In this document: positions 21,969 through 35,020 of the stretch, piece by piece
Layout of the letters: each line of letters begins with the position of its first letter
Numbering within the stretch: position 1 is the first letter of the stretch
From: Neonectria sp. B-13
Taxonomy: Eukaryota > Ascomycota > Sordariomycetes > Hypocreales > Nectriaceae
NCBI GenBank assembly: GCA_002682825.1
Contig: NOKP01000004.1
Location: 2,043,607-2,107,606, forward strand
Reading direction: 5' to 3'
DNA: 64,000 bases
Translations under genes and position numbers: made by a program
Notes under the pieces: model-generated
Told to the model about the DNA's origin: nothing
The model's input: the letters and a program-made list of their open reading frames with translations, nothing else
Databases searched by the model: none

Positions 21969-24900
21969 CTAGGCCTGTGTGGAAACCTCTCCCGTCATGC
22001 CATTAACGTCTACATCAGTGTTCATGGCCCAGTTCAAGGCCTGCTCGGCCGACATGGTCGGCGGCTCGTCGCGACTCCGTCCCAATACTCCAGCAATCAG
22101 ATTCTCGTCCTGGTTTGCAACTCCCTCCGGGGGAAACTGAAGCCACTGGTCCACGTCAAAGTCGGTTCCAGCTACGGCGTTCCAATCGAATTCGTCGTGG
22201 CCCTGCATGAAATCGAGGTCCATATGCTCCACGTCCAGCTGGATCTCCTCCGAAGCACCGCTTGCGCTCGGCGTAATCCCAGCAGGTGACTCCAGCTCCG
22301 TCGGCGGTGGCGAGTTGGTTGACAACTCCAGTGCCGCCGCGTTGATTGTGTTGGGCGGCATCATTCTCGTCGGCGTCGGTGTCGGCGTCGGCCGAACCTC
22401 CCTGGGTCTCTCGTTGAACAGAGACTCGGAGGCCGTCATATAAGGCGCGTTCTCGGGTGGTGGTGTCTGGGCGCTGAACTCGACAGGCACCCGCTTCATC
22501 ATTGCCATTGTCGACGGCGCAATGTTGGCGTTGATGTCAATCGCCGCCTTTCTCAAGGCTGCGTCCAGGAATCCTGTCGCATAGTCGGCCGCTGCGTACA
22601 CCTCGCGAAGTTTCTCCATGACGCGCATGCACTGTCGGAAACCCCGGGTGGCGCGCTCCCGAGACTGTGGTGCTGGATTCTTCATCTCCAAGAGGTGGAT
22701 AATCATAGCCGGCAGGATGACGGTCACACCAGTCGTCGGCAGGAAGCGCTCCAATCGGCACTGGTGAAGCTCCGTAGCCATTCGGGTGATGTGCATGGCA
22801 GCATCACGCACTCTCAGGCGCGACATATCCTGGACCTGACGGGACGTCGTGGGCGCCTGGAGGGGGGACGAGGGCAAGAATTGTGGGCGGTGTAGAGCTG
22901 AGATGGTCGTGTAGTAAACCATGTGCAGAAGTGTTCGCTGCACCGCAATAGTTGATCGACCGTCCTTGACGTCTAATGGGGTTAGGGTGCGGTACTGGCA
23001 GCAGGTCGGTAGGGACTCGGCCCACGCCATAAGTTCGTGATCCACCTCGGTGACACTCTCGACATTATCAAGTTGCTTGTTGGGGAACAGCATCATTGTG
23101 CTGTTGGTGGTGTTCTCGGGCTTCATCTTGTCCCGTATCAAAACCGAATACTGCGCCTTGAGCATGTGGCTGATGCACACGCAGAGCTGAGCCTTGGCAA
23201 TGCACATGGTGGCCAGCTCCCGCTGCATATCGGTGTCCCGAACCAGCGTGCATGAGGAGGGGATGACTGTGTTGTCATCCGGAAGAACCTCAAGCTCAAA
23301 GTCGCTCTCCTCCAGCATGGGAACGTCAAAGTCCTCATCCTTAATTCGGGTCGGCCGCCTCATGCCCAAAGCAATGAGTCGGTCACGCATGAAACAAGAC
23401 CACCATATCCGCTTCCACAACTTTTGCTTAGCGGGGGTCATGCTCGTGGAGCCAGGGTTGCGGTGAAGTCCGATAGTGTGGGCGAGTGAGATGGCCACAC
23501 CCATCCAGTGCCAAGTATCCTTCTGGTCATCTGGGGTTTCGTACCAGTACGTCATCAGGAGCAGTGCCTGGACGAGGACAAGGCGATCTGATTCATAATC
23601 GAAATCATAGAGGAGCTGTTTGACATGTGAATACTGATCTAACGTCATGCATAAGCCAGGGGTGGGACAAGACTTACCCTTGTCTTCTGGAAAAAAGATT
23701 TGCGGGCGGCTTTCCGCGTGGTGTAACCGCCCTCGCGAAGGTACTTCATGTCCACAAAAGCGGAGGCGGCAAACATAACGGCCTGGTACAAGAATAGGCT
23801 AGTCTGGCCATTGCGTCCGTCGCGGGTGCTGATAATGCTGAGGAAGTTGTTAAGGTCCATGAGTGGCATGTAGGGGTGGACATATTCGACGTAGGCCTGC
23901 AACAGGGCGTTCTGGAGCGGCAGGGTAGGGAGTGACAGGGCGCCCTTGATGTGGAGATACTTGACATCCTCGGCAGCAATCTTGTTCGGCAGCGGGCGTA
24001 GGAAGGCGGGGAGCTTGGCGCTGTTGGTTTCCGGCTCCTCGAGGGAGTTGATGAATTGAGACGTCCGCAGGTTGTCAAAGACGGAGGCGGTGGTCATGAG
24101 GTTCTGCCACCCCACGCGCTGAGAGCTGCCTTCGGTTGTCTGCAGCTTGTTGAGCAGAACGGGGTCATGGCGATAGCCAGAGCGCTGGTCTGCAGGTCGC
24201 GTGGTCAGCAATAGCGTCTTACTGTCATCTTTCATGTGATCGAGAGTCGGGGTTAGGAGAGGCGGGGTACAGGGGAAAGAGTGGGACGGGGCGGCTGAAA
24301 ATGCGGAGAACGGAGGCGTTCCCCAAAAAAGTGGTGCTAGCCAATGGGAAAGCCGGGAGATGCAGGAGAACGCACAAAACCCAAGGCCGGCAGCCGGGGG
24401 CGTCAGCAAAACTTACAGATCATGTGAGGCACGTGGCTATCGAGGCCGGAATTGCTCAGAAAACTGCTCGTAGGGCCGTCAATGCTGCTGGTAGAAATGG
24501 CAGAGCCGCTGCTGGGGCGACGGAGATCGGCAGTGCTTATGGACATGGGATTGTTGCCGGACGCAGTCTTGCAGCGCAGCTGTGCCTCGGTGGGGGCAGG
24601 CTGGCCCGCTGTGCTGGCCGTGAGAAGATTCTTTCTGCGAGATGTGTTAGTGGACTTCACATCAAAAGCCGCATTGCATGACGTGACGCGATCTCGGGGA
24701 AGCCATCCCGGCGAACCGGGAAGCCGTCGGGAAATCGGGATTCAAGGGGCTTCAAGGGGCTCCCATTGTCGATCGGCACTCGATGACCGGAAGGAGTTGA
24801 GTCCACTTACTTTCGTCGGCGACTTTCTTGGACAACGCACTGTTCAAGTCAGTAATTGTCACAGATTGAAAGCGGGCCAACAAGGCCCGGAAGACCCGGT

Positions 24901-25146
24901 GCCTACCTCGACATTGTCCCAGCGACAGTTTCCACAGGGTGCACCCTCGACAACATCGCAACGGACCTTGCGCGCCCGACAAGATACACAAGCGCGAGCA
25001 GCGCGACGCTTCGTAATCTTTTGGGGTTGCTCAGAGTCGTCAGAGGGCGAGGCTCGCTTCTTGTTGTTCTTGTCCGTGACGGTCCTGGCCGATGTGGATG
25101 CCGGCGACGGTGGGGCGGCGGAGTCTTCTCGTGCTTCGGCCGCCAT
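21969..25146 (-). CDS. CTF1: CTF1/FarA-type Zn2Cys6 regulator of fatty-acid and cutinase genes
   Basis: Five exons on the minus strand (25146-24907, 24839-24811, 24634-24417, 24189-23678, 23615-21969) give 881 residues, close to CTF1-alpha of Fusarium (about 900). Exon 1 carries the zinc cluster C-x2-C-x6-C-x7-C-x2-C, and the sixth cysteine is the first codon of the 29-nt exon 2 (VEC|VVQESRRRK). The phrase KRRAARACVSCRARKVRCDV is typical of FarA/CTF1-alpha and FarB/CTF1-beta. The fungal-specific transcription factor domain spans about residues 220-650 (LLYDFDYESDRLVLVQ, GVAISLAHTIGLHRNP, LWKRIWWSCFMRDRLIALGM). The tail is acidic (EHMDLDFMQGHDEFDWNAV). FarA-class factors bind CCTCGG and turn on beta-oxidation, peroxisomal and lipase/cutinase genes when fatty acids are present. 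I cannot separate the alpha from the beta paralogue, though the KNLLTASTAGQ stretch leans to alpha/FarA. Confidence 0.9.
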
Positions 25147-26041
25147 GATTGCAAATGTTTGGGGTTGTGTTGATTAGATAGAATTGGTATTGTGAGAAAC
25201 CCGGTGGATGGGTTTGGGGTGTCCTCTCGACGGTGAGAGCCTTCACAGGTCGTTCTAACGTGGCTTAGTGTTTGAGGCGTTGTTGGATACGACTGTCGAG
25301 CCCTGCAATGAGAGTAGGATGCCGGCGGACGTTGTGTACCGAGTGTCAGGAGTGGCCAAGTAAAAGGGAGAGTTCCGTGTGTCGACTTTGACAATCATGA
25401 AAGTACCAGGTCAAACAGACGGTGGCAGAGCAAAGCGGTAGAGTGGAGATTTGGAGCTGTCGTCGAGATGGTGGTCGTCGGCGTCGAAGTCAGAGTCGAT
25501 AGTCGATATCGATTAGCTTAGCAGGAGTAGTAAAAGTTGGTGTCGTCGTAGGAAGCGGCGGTGGAAGTGTCGTCGAGGTAGTGAAAAGACTTGGTTGAGT
25601 GGAGAGTTGTACGCGAAGTACTGGAGTGGAGAGTGAAGAGTGGAGTGTAGGTGCTGTTCAGGCAGGCAGGATCAAGTGAGGCTCAACGTCGACCACGATC
25701 CCAGGGATTTGGTTGGAGCAAACGCCCAAGTTCCCTCAGGGAGAGTGGAAGTCAGTCACGGTTGGAGGAGACGGGTGACGGATGAGGAGTTCGAAGCCAA
25801 GGGGACGGAAATCCGGGGGCGGCAGGTGGGGGGTGTGGATGGTTATTATATTCTGGTCGCTAGTCTGGTCGAGGGCTCTCGAAGGGGCGGAGGAGTTCTG
25901 GCAGAGCAGGGCAATGCCAAGTGGAGGTTCGGGCGTGTGTGACGCCTTCGTCGAGGGGGGGTCCAAGGCCTCGAGGGGCGTGGCTACTTGGGAAGTGAGT
26001 GACCACCAGAAGGGCCAGCGAAAGGGTGACGATGGCGTCGC

Positions 26042-26053
26042 GGGGGGGGGGGG
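26042..26053 (+). repeat. Run of 12 G
   Basis: Homopolymer tract of 12 guanines in the gene desert; several shorter G runs lie nearby, so a quadruplex is conceivable. It is also a likely site of sequencing error. Confidence 0.8.
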
Positions 26054-26582
26054 AGTCGGAGTCGCAGGGCCAGGGCGGCGAGGGAGTGGGCCTAGCATTT
26101 TGATTCTGCACTTCGTAGTTTCTGCAGAGTGCAGACCCGGATTTTGGATAGCGGCTTTGGTGGAGAGCCGACCTACACCAGACGCGGTAAGGCCGGAGCA
26201 AGGTACCGCCCGGAGTCTGGAGGTGGCACCTGGCCTTGCACCAAGCACACAAGCACCGTGGCATCGGGGAGCCGTGTGCGTGTGCGTGCCAAGAGCCTGG
26301 GGTCCTGGTGCTGGTGCTGGCTCTTGCGAGGGTGTGGCCATGCCGTGTACTTCCTGCTTTGTACTGTAAGTACCAACCAGTGCGGACATCGCTCTCGGTG
26401 ATGTTGGTGCGACAGACAGCAAGTCAGAGCGAGAGAACCACGGGCTTTGTCATTTGTGTGGGTGAGTACGAATAGTGTGTGAGTGCGGGTGAGTGTGGGT
26501 GGGGATATCTCTCTCCTCCACTCCCAATACTTCGTAGGTACGGAACTCCTCCACTCCTGACGTCTCCTCGACTGTGAAGCCT

Positions 26583-26622
26583 GTGCCCCTGTGCCCCTGT
26601 GCCCCTGTGTCCCTGTGCCTCC
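26583..26622. repeat. 8-bp tandem repeat GTGCCCCT
   Basis: About four units of GTGCCCCT, the last degenerate, in non-coding sequence. Confidence 0.85.
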
Positions 26623-27009
26623 AGTGGCCAGTGCCCCGAGCCCCAGGGCCGGCCAAAGTCAACTGCGTGCAGATGACGATGACGATGCCGATGCTGGGAG
26701 CCCGAGTCGCAGAACTCGACATGGTAAAATCCTCGTCTTCCATTCACTCATCTCCCCATCCCCCATCCCCCATCCCCCAACAACCACGACGCCGACCGCC
26801 AAGCAACCCAGGCCCACCGTACTCCAGTTTGCCCAGATGCACCTCTCCTCTCTGGGGTCGATGGTCTGGGGCTAGGGCGTTTCAATCGTCCGGCCCTGGG
26901 CCCTGGGCCCTTGCACGAGAGACCGAAAACCCCATCGGCCTCGGACCTGGTTGGCCACGCTGTCGGGTTCCTTCTCACGCTTCTTCCTGTCCAGCGCAGA
27001 GTGTGTTCC

Positions 27010-27038
27010 ATGCTCCTCATGCTCCTCATGCTCCTCAT
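27010..27038. repeat. 9-bp tandem repeat ATGCTCCTC
   Basis: Three units of ATGCTCCTC in non-coding sequence. Confidence 0.85.
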
Positions 27039-29347
27039 ATAACCCCTCATCCCTCATCTCTGGCACATTATCCAGCGCTCTAGTTATCGTATACTTCGTA
27101 CGGGATGAGGCTTGCCCTTGGTTCCGGGGTAGCCTTGGTCGACAGCGCCTCCCCCTCCTTTCTGCCCCGGCTCCACGCGAGCATGCATCCTTCAGCAAGG
27201 ACTAGGCGCTGCCACACCACTCACGCACGCACTCGACTCCCTCCAACAACATCCCACTCCACCTCGATGTCGGAGATGGCAGCGAGCAACGACGTACGAC
27301 AACAAGACGACGATGCGGTGCTCTGGCGTCTGTGTGTGGACAATCAGGTGGAAGTTTGCGTGTTTCGTTTCTGCGTCCATTCGTCGTCAATATCATGTTA
27401 CATAGTTATTCGCATCACACCACCCGTTGCCACCACCACTTATCAGCTACCGCCGCCACCCCAATCCTTTCCCCCAACTTAAACCGTACCCACGCCGCAT
27501 CTCACGCCCGCACAGGGAGGAAGGAGGTGGTATCAACGACGTAGCGAGCCACGCTGCGGCGGTTGATCAAGGTACGCGCGCTAGAGTCGGCAGCAGAAAA
27601 CGACACTTGCCTTAAATCAACATACATTCATTCATACCTTGAGGGCCTGCCGTTGCCAGATGCCGGAGCGCTCCTACTTCCGTCCTTCTCCAAGTAAGCC
27701 GGTAGACTACGCACTCCACCACAAACTTCTCTGGATGCTCCCATCCCTCTCCTCCCTCGTAACCTCTATTTCTTTGATCTGTCCAACACGTGCTTCATCT
27801 CATTTCCCCGTCTTTGAAATCAATCTTGCCAGATCTCACTCGCATGCCATCCATGAATCCATGAGGGGCGGACGGGCAACTGTGACCAGAACGAACCCCT
27901 TCCCGGCCCCGAAAAAGCAGAGGCCGCCCGCACCCCAGCTTCTCCAGCATAGACCAACTCATCCAGCTGCTCGATTCGTCTTCGATCCCGGCGACAGGCC
28001 CCATATCCAGGGTGGCAGTTTTTTCCCAAGGTCCTCCTCCCCACAGTTTGTCATTGTAGTGTGGAGCGGCCAATCATGACCGCGCAGGGGACACTCGGAT
28101 CGAGTCAGCAGCTCCGTCTAAGTCCAGGGGGGGCGTGAGGTGGAAAGGTCGGGCACATCACGAGGCGCCGCAAACGCAGACGCAGGCCTGCGCGCTGTGG
28201 GGATCATTCCGTCCAACGTCCACCTTCAGGAAACCGCAGGGATACAAGTTTTTCCCAACCCCAGCTGGTCTTCCACGCTACGCAATGGGACAAGCTGTCC
28301 GGCGCTGGAGCTCCTAATAATTACTCGAGATAAAGAAGCCAGGTGGATTGCGGAGGTGGATACTTGGAGCCGCTTACAAGGTAACAAGGCCATGATGGTT
28401 CGCGAGTATAGTGCCGTGGTCCTTGCCAGGGCCCTCCAATAGCGGCCCCAACTCACACAGGCCAACTGTGCGATCGCTGAGTTCCCCATGTCTACCGCTA
28501 CCCTCCTTGTCAACGCCCATTTCCAGCCATGGCGATGCCGTCGAGAACATAAAGCAACCACCACAACTTCCAAGTGATGTGACGATACGCAGGGCGCAAA
28601 TATCTTCAAGGCCGAGGCCCCCTGGACGCTGTCCCCTTTAGTCCGGCGCAAAGCCATCGCGGACGGGTGGAAACCTCACTTGCAGGATCGTCCTTGCGCC
28701 AATCAGATGACGTTGTATTCGCCTCAGCCATGCGCCTCGACCAATGGCGGAGATTACTCGGCAACCTTCGGCTATGTCGAGTCTCGAGGCAAAAGGAAAA
28801 GCCTCTCTGAAAGGTGGCCAACAATTCCAAGGCGGACGAATCAAACAGCGAGGAAATCTCTGTTTGTCGTCGCTTTGGAGGCTTGGACGCTTGGGGCTTG
28901 GAGGAGGGCTTGGGACTCTGGAGGGCTTGTAGGGGTGTGAGATTGTAAGATGGCTTTCTTCAGTCCAACGTTGCATATCCTTGCGGGAGGCACCGGGACT
29001 GGAGAAGCTTAACGCCTGGGCAAACACAAAAACAATTAATAATTGGAGCTTGACTCATCAGTACAGATATCAGGGCGTCAACCAATACGTAAGTCTGCGA
29101 GACGGGCACATGATGTGTGTGCGGTGAGGTTGTCGTTGTCGTATCGGCTTTAGAAATGGACAGCGTGCAAGGCGTGTAAACCGCAAACCCACCAGGCGGC
29201 TTAGCTAAGCCCGGATACGAACAGGGCAGGACTGAGGATCCAGTCCCACATATATCCGTTGCTTCCTCTCAAACCAAAGGACCAGACTGGGCTTCCCAGT
29301 TCTGTGCTCTCACTGTGCTCCAGACCGTACCTGCCGACTTACTGACA

Positions 29348-29370
29348 CAGTCATACAGTCATACAGTCAT
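29348..29370. repeat. 8-bp tandem repeat CAGTCATA
   Basis: Two full units and most of a third, in non-coding sequence. Confidence 0.85.
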
Positions 29371-32300
29371 CAGTCACGCCTCAGGCTCACAGGGCTCATC
29401 ATGGAAAAGGACAACCAAATTCCCTCTTCTCCACCCCATGCCATCCATCCCACATCATCTTGACACACGCCGCTCGGCTTTCTATCATAACTGACACCCG
29501 CGCCTCCCGTTCCGTTGCGTCGTGCTTTGTGCTTTGTGCTTGGTACTCGCCTCTTCCCGTGACCGTTACCGTCACTAAACCCAGCCACGTTTTCGGCTGC
29601 TCTCAGCTAAGTCGTTAGTTCCAGACTTACAAGACAGCTTATATCCATCGCAAAGGCCCGGAAGCTAACTCTGACCGCCTGGGTATCAATTGATCCCCCT
29701 CGACGAGATACGTTCCAGGACGGCTAAAGAAGCACCAAACCAAACCGGAATTTCGTTATTCAGGATCATTTCATAACCGCCCCGATCCTACGGTGCAAGT
29801 CAATCACCGAAACCAGGCCCCAGCCAGCCTCAGCGGAGCCCAGTCCGCGGTGGGGCGCCGGCCCCGGTGCGGGTCCTCCTCTCCTCGCAAACGTCCCAAC
29901 CCTCCATCGGCCACGTACCGACATAATGGGGTGTGGGCGGGGCGGAATTGAACGTCCGTCGACACCCCCTGGCCGTCTTTTGTGGGCGACTCCGGGCTGT
30001 GTGGACTTCAAAGTCCAGCCAAGCGGGTCTGCTGCGCTTCTCTCGTCCATACAACTTGTGCTTTTTTTCTTCTCCATGGGGTGGGTGTGGACCTGCTGCC
30101 TCGCGTGCGTCTCGTGCCAGGTCAAGGCCGTAGACATGCAGTAGCTTGACGTGATGAGCCTGACAATTGAGCTCTTTTATTTCTGGACCTGTCCGAACGC
30201 CGGTCGGTGAGAGCAAGCCTGGCCTAGCAAATCCCGGAGACACTGGAGCAATTGCTATGACCCTCTGGCGATCTATCGGAACATTCCGAAAGTTCCGTAT
30301 GGATTTGGATAGTGAACGATTTACGTCGAATTAGTCAACTTCAACGTTGCCAAAGATTCTCGTGCGAACCTCACCCAAATCTTGTACCTCATGCACCTTG
30401 AGTGGTTGGGAACGATCTCAGTGGGATGGAGGAGGGGTGGCTGATCTCCCGCCAGAGGCGTGTCATTGAGGACTTCGGTCCAATTCCGAACAAGTCCATT
30501 CCAAATTTCTAGACTACCCGCTCAAGGCCAGCTCTGGTCGACATGATATGTTCGAAGGCGCTCTGGGCAAATGATTTTGACAGAATCACCAAAGTCGCCC
30601 CTCCACCGGAGCTCTCCTCCATCATTGACACTCGTAGCCGGACACGGCGGATACGGATCGTCAACCGGATTCCACTCGCAGCCCCACGATTAATTGCATG
30701 AAGATTCAATTGGTCTCCCCGCTCATGGCCCCGTCTCCCCGGCATTTGTGGAGGACCAGAATGCGTCGTCAGTCACATCAGATCGAACTGTCTTTGTTTA
30801 TCAAGGCAGGTTTCCACCCACCCTGGCCAGCGGCCCAGGAACACGCGGAGACGCATCGATGCTGGGGTGGCCATTTCAGATGCCACACTGCGACAACAAC
30901 GCATGGCGGTAATGGTAATCGACGGCGCCGGCCGGCTTGTTGTTGCATCCAAGGCCACCAACGGAGAGTTGCGGATGGCCACGCTCGCGCATCCTGGCGG
31001 CACGGCAGAAGACTCGGCTGTAGCAGAATGTACCTCGCCTGCGATCCTTGAGCTGGCTGCTTGGTAGGATTTTCCAAGAGAAGCATGCCGGTTTGATACG
31101 CAGTTGCCAGGCAATGCACTCGAAGCGCCACCGTGTATGAAGCATGCATCCTTTGGCTCTCATATCCAATCCCTCCTCTCCCGGCGTCTCGCATGAAGCC
31201 TGTTCCGCGCCCTCCGACCCCAAGTCCCGAAAACCGGGGCCGGGCCCGGATGTTGACCCCACCAGCAACCAACTCATGCCCCATGCCCCCGACCGGGGCA
31301 AGTATCACCACCACCAAACGAGCTCCCAAGCCATTGCTTGAGCACGGCAATGGCAATGAACCAAACAAACCACCCTTGCTCGATTGGCAAGCCATCCACC
31401 CACCCTCCAGCTGCACCCAATGGTGTGGCCCTCGTTTCCCTTGACCACAAATATGTCTCATCGTTACCGCCGCCACACCCCCTCATTACCCCGTCCCAGA
31501 ATTGCCTCACCCACATTCGCTGACGCTGCCGCTGCGCGCCCCCAAAGCCCACCGGCTCCAACCCCGGTCATCCCTCTCGGCCCCGAGCACTCGTGCGATC
31601 CTCCGCTCGGCTACCGACGCGCATTCACGGCCATGTCCCGCGCCCACCCATCTTACGACGTCTAGCCGACGAACAAAAACCACTTCCCCCCCAACGCCCT
31701 CGCTCGCGCGTGGGTCTCACCTCTCCTCGAGGTTTCGATACTCTCAATCCTGACTGGATTCGTCATGGGTGCTGGCGGTTTGGCGCGTGCCCGCGGCCAC
31801 TTCAACAGTGGCTCACGGAGTCGACCATCACTTACAGCCCCATCCCAGCATCATCAACACCACTGCCGCGAAAGCTCACGCTGCCAGGACGAGCCAGCGA
31901 GGATATTTGCCCTCGACAATCGTTGAGCGGTGAGAATTTGCTTCACCTGTTCGTCTTCGCTCGACAAGAGATGCCCCATGTCCTTCAACTGCCATGGGAT
32001 GCAACGAGTCGGTACAGCCTGATCAATGGCGACCTGCACTACCGAAGAAACCCCCCGCTCATTAATCACCGAGATCGTCGGGATAGCCTTCCTCAATTCG
32101 GGGATACTTTCCCTTGGCAGACTCCCGTCATGTGATCTATCGAGTCGGCTTCTCACAGACTCAAGAAGTCAAGAAGCCGTAGGTAAGTAAGGTCTCTTTT
32201 GATTTCTTGACCTCGGCGGTCGGTCACTTCGATCAAGTTCCCTCGAGGCAGTCATAAACCATTACCATCACGACTCATCCACCCACATATCACCGCATTG

Positions 32301-32728
32301 TGTTGGCACCATTCTTGTTAAGAAGATTCAATCCTTATTCAACAATCTTATCCGCCAGTACGTGCGGCCTTCCACACATCATTTTTATCCAACTCTATGC
32401 CGTCAATACCAGATGGAAGTAATTAAATAGCCGTTAACGCATGACGCAGAATATGAAACGCAAAACGCCCATCATTGGGCCCGCTCAGCAGAGTGCTCAT
32501 GGCCAGCGATCGAAGCGTCTGGCATGGCATGAGTAGGTATCAAGATTGTTGGCGAGGGAGGACGCCACCGCCTGTTGAAGTTGCAACGGAAGTCCGTTCA
32601 AGTGGCCCAGGTGCGACATTCTCAAAACGCCCAAGTGCTGCTGCTCATCCAAAAGATCACCATCACCTCTCTCGCAACCACCCGTCTCTCACAAGGTCAT
32701 CAGAAGAGATGCACCAGTGTGTGTTCCT

Positions 32729-34960
32729 TTACAGATGCGTCTTGGCGGCAGCCGCGGCATCAGCGAAGCAGAGAGGGTCATAGATCTGCGACTTGATGAA
32801 GGTGTTGAGGGCGACATCACCCCACTCCTCCCACTCAGTCCACTGAGCCTCAGGAAGTTCTGAGACACCAGCACGACGGGCGGCCTTCATCACTTCTCGG
32901 GCGACCACGACGCTGGCGTCGCGCACACGCTCGATGCGTGGGTAGATGAGACCCTTCTGGATCTCATCAGCGTTCAGCGAGCCAGAAAGAGCGGCAGCCG
33001 ACGTGTACACCATCTCGTCAGTGATGCGTGATGCCTTGGCGAGAATGGCACCAAGACCGAGACCAGGGAACACGTAGACGTTGTTGCCCTGGTTGGCGTG
33101 GTAGGTGACAGCGTGGGTGTCATCGCCGAACTTGGCACGAACAGGGTCGAAGGGGGATCCAGAGGCGAAGAGGACATTACCCTCAGTCCATTGGATGGCC
33201 TGCTCAAAGGTGCACTCTGCCTTTGTCAAGGGGTTGCTAAGGGGGAAGAGGATGGGACGGCGGCCAATGCCACCCTCCTCGACGGAACTCTTCAGGGCGG
33301 TGACGACGTCCTCAGTGAAGACACCGAAGGTGGCCGTAAGGCCAACAAGAGCGCTGGGCTTGACATACTCAATGACCTCTTCAAGAGTACGGAACTGCTG
33401 ACCGTTGTTGTCGGTACGGGCGAAGTACTTCTTGTGCTCAGCGAGACGGTCACCGCGGTCCTTAGTGACAAGGCCCTTGGTGTCGACAAGCCAGAACTTA
33501 TCACGAGCTGCCTCCTCGGTCAAACCACGTCGAGTATAGTACTCCACGAGCTGCTTAGCAACACCAACACCAGCGGAACCAGCACCCATGAAGACCAGAC
33601 GCTGGTCCTCAATGGGAACACCGGAGAGATCTACGGCACCAATATAACTGGATATCTGTTAGCCCTAATCCTAGTGGTATTAGGCGTTGTGGAGTCATGC
33701 TTACCCTGCCAGGACGACGGCACCAGTACCCTGGATATCATCGTTCTTAGATATAGGTTAGCGAATCCAAGCATTTTTACTTCAATTTCTTGTTACAACT
33801 CACAAAGCACGTGTACTTGTTGCGGTATCGCTCGAGGTAGTCGAAGGCCTTTTGGCTCTCGAAGTCCTCAAACTGAATAATCATGTCGGGGAAGACCTCG
33901 TTGACAGCCTCCATGAACTCATCCATGAAGCCCTGCTGAACCTCGAATGAGGGACGCTTCTGGCGCACACCCAGGTAGAAGGGGTCCTTGAGGTTATCCT
34001 CGTTGTTGGTACCACAATCCAGAACAATGGGAAGAGTCTTGTCGGGGTGGATTCCAGCAGCGCCGGTGTACAGCGCAAGCTTGCCAACCTGGAGAGGTGT
34101 TAGTATTGGTCCATACTGATTGCGGGTTTACAGGAGTTCGTACCGAAATACCAACACCGTTGATACCCAAGTCACCCAGTCCAAGGATACGTGAACCGTC
34201 GGTCACGACGCAGATCTCAGGAGTCTTGCAGGGCCAGTTTCGGAGCATGGTGCGGATCGACTTGCGCTGCTTGATAGAGATGTACAGAGCCTCGGGTCGG
34301 GTGTACAAGCTCGAGTATTGGAGACAGACGTCACCGATGGTGGGGGTGTATACGAGGGGCATCAGGTCGCGGACATTATCGATGAGAAGACGGTAAAAGA
34401 GGTCGATGTTCTGGTCCTTGATGGAGGACAGGTACAGGTACTTGTCGATGGGGCTTCCACGGGTGTGAATCATCTTCATGGCTCGGGCGCACTGGGTCTG
34501 GAGGCTCTCCATGGTGTGTGGGAGGAGACCTGTGAGGTTCTTGGAGACACGCTCCTCGGGGGTGAAGGCGAGACCTGTGGTGGACGATGTCAGCGAGGGT
34601 TGTCTCTGACACAAGGTGGAGGAGACGAAACATCAAGTTCCGAGCACACGACGATAACATCCAATGTCCGAAGACGGAGGAATCGAGGAAGAGCTCAGAC
34701 TGGGGAGGGCATGGAAATCAACAAGCACCACGATCGTGGTGTTGGAGATCAACAAAGGAGGAGAATCAAGTCGCAAACTCACCCTTATTCCAGAAGGGCT
34801 CGCGGACGATCTGGTAACCAGCAGCCTGGTCCTCATCGAGGTACTCGGTGGGCCGGTCTTGCTTGATCTCGGCATAGTGGTTCTGGGCATAGCCGCGGTG
34901 TTGATCGAGAGTGGCCATCTTGATCTTTTGTTCAATGGCAGATATATCGACGGAGGACAT
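32729..34960 (-). CDS. Malic enzyme (oxidative decarboxylation of malate to pyruvate)
   Basis: Five exons on the minus strand (34960-34783, 34574-34144, 34088-33804, 33745-33705, 33647-32729) give 617 residues, the usual size. Malic enzyme makes pyruvate, CO2 and NAD(P)H; in oleaginous fungi it is often discussed as an NADPH source for lipid synthesis. Visible family residues: catalytic Tyr in LVYTPTIGD, GLGDLGINGVGIS, catalytic Lys in VGKLALYTGAAGI, metal ligands in IQFEDF and in the small 41-nt exon (NDDIQGTGAVVLAG), nucleotide-binding GAGSAGVGVA, and FPLSNPLTKAECT. Introns are phase 1, 0, 0 and 2, all with good donors. NAD versus NADP preference cannot be read safely. The start MSSVDIS gives a product with no obvious targeting signal; an upstream exon could supply one (35021-35362). 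MATLDQHRG at codon 15 is another possible start. Confidence 0.93.
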
Positions 34961-35020
34961 GGGGTGCGAGTTTGTTAAGCTTCGACTGGATTCAGGCGGG
35001 CGAGTCAGTATTAGTTATAC

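Larger units (their letters stand above)
25147..32728. other. Gene desert of about 7.6 kb upstream of the CTF1-like gene
   Basis: The longest stretches of open frame here (for example 30778-31476 -, 31593-32135 +) show no domain, no consistent splice structure and compositionally odd translations, so I call no gene. Contents I can support: simple repeats at 26042-26053, 26583-26622, 26754-26782, 27010-27038 and 29348-29370, and three TACTTCGTA-type elements, two of them exact (26528-26536, 27092-27100). There is no sign of transposase or reverse transcriptase, long terminal repeats or AT-rich RIP-mutated sequence. It may hold a long leader and distal control region for the regulator gene, or non-coding transcripts. 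Confidence 0.45.

Noticed and set aside
30778..31476. Open frame of 232 codons in the gene desert
   Set aside because: No domain, splice structure or upstream signal, and a competing frame on the other strand.
31593..32135. Open frame of 180 codons in the gene desert
   Set aside because: Compositionally like non-coding GC-rich sequence; no recognisable features.
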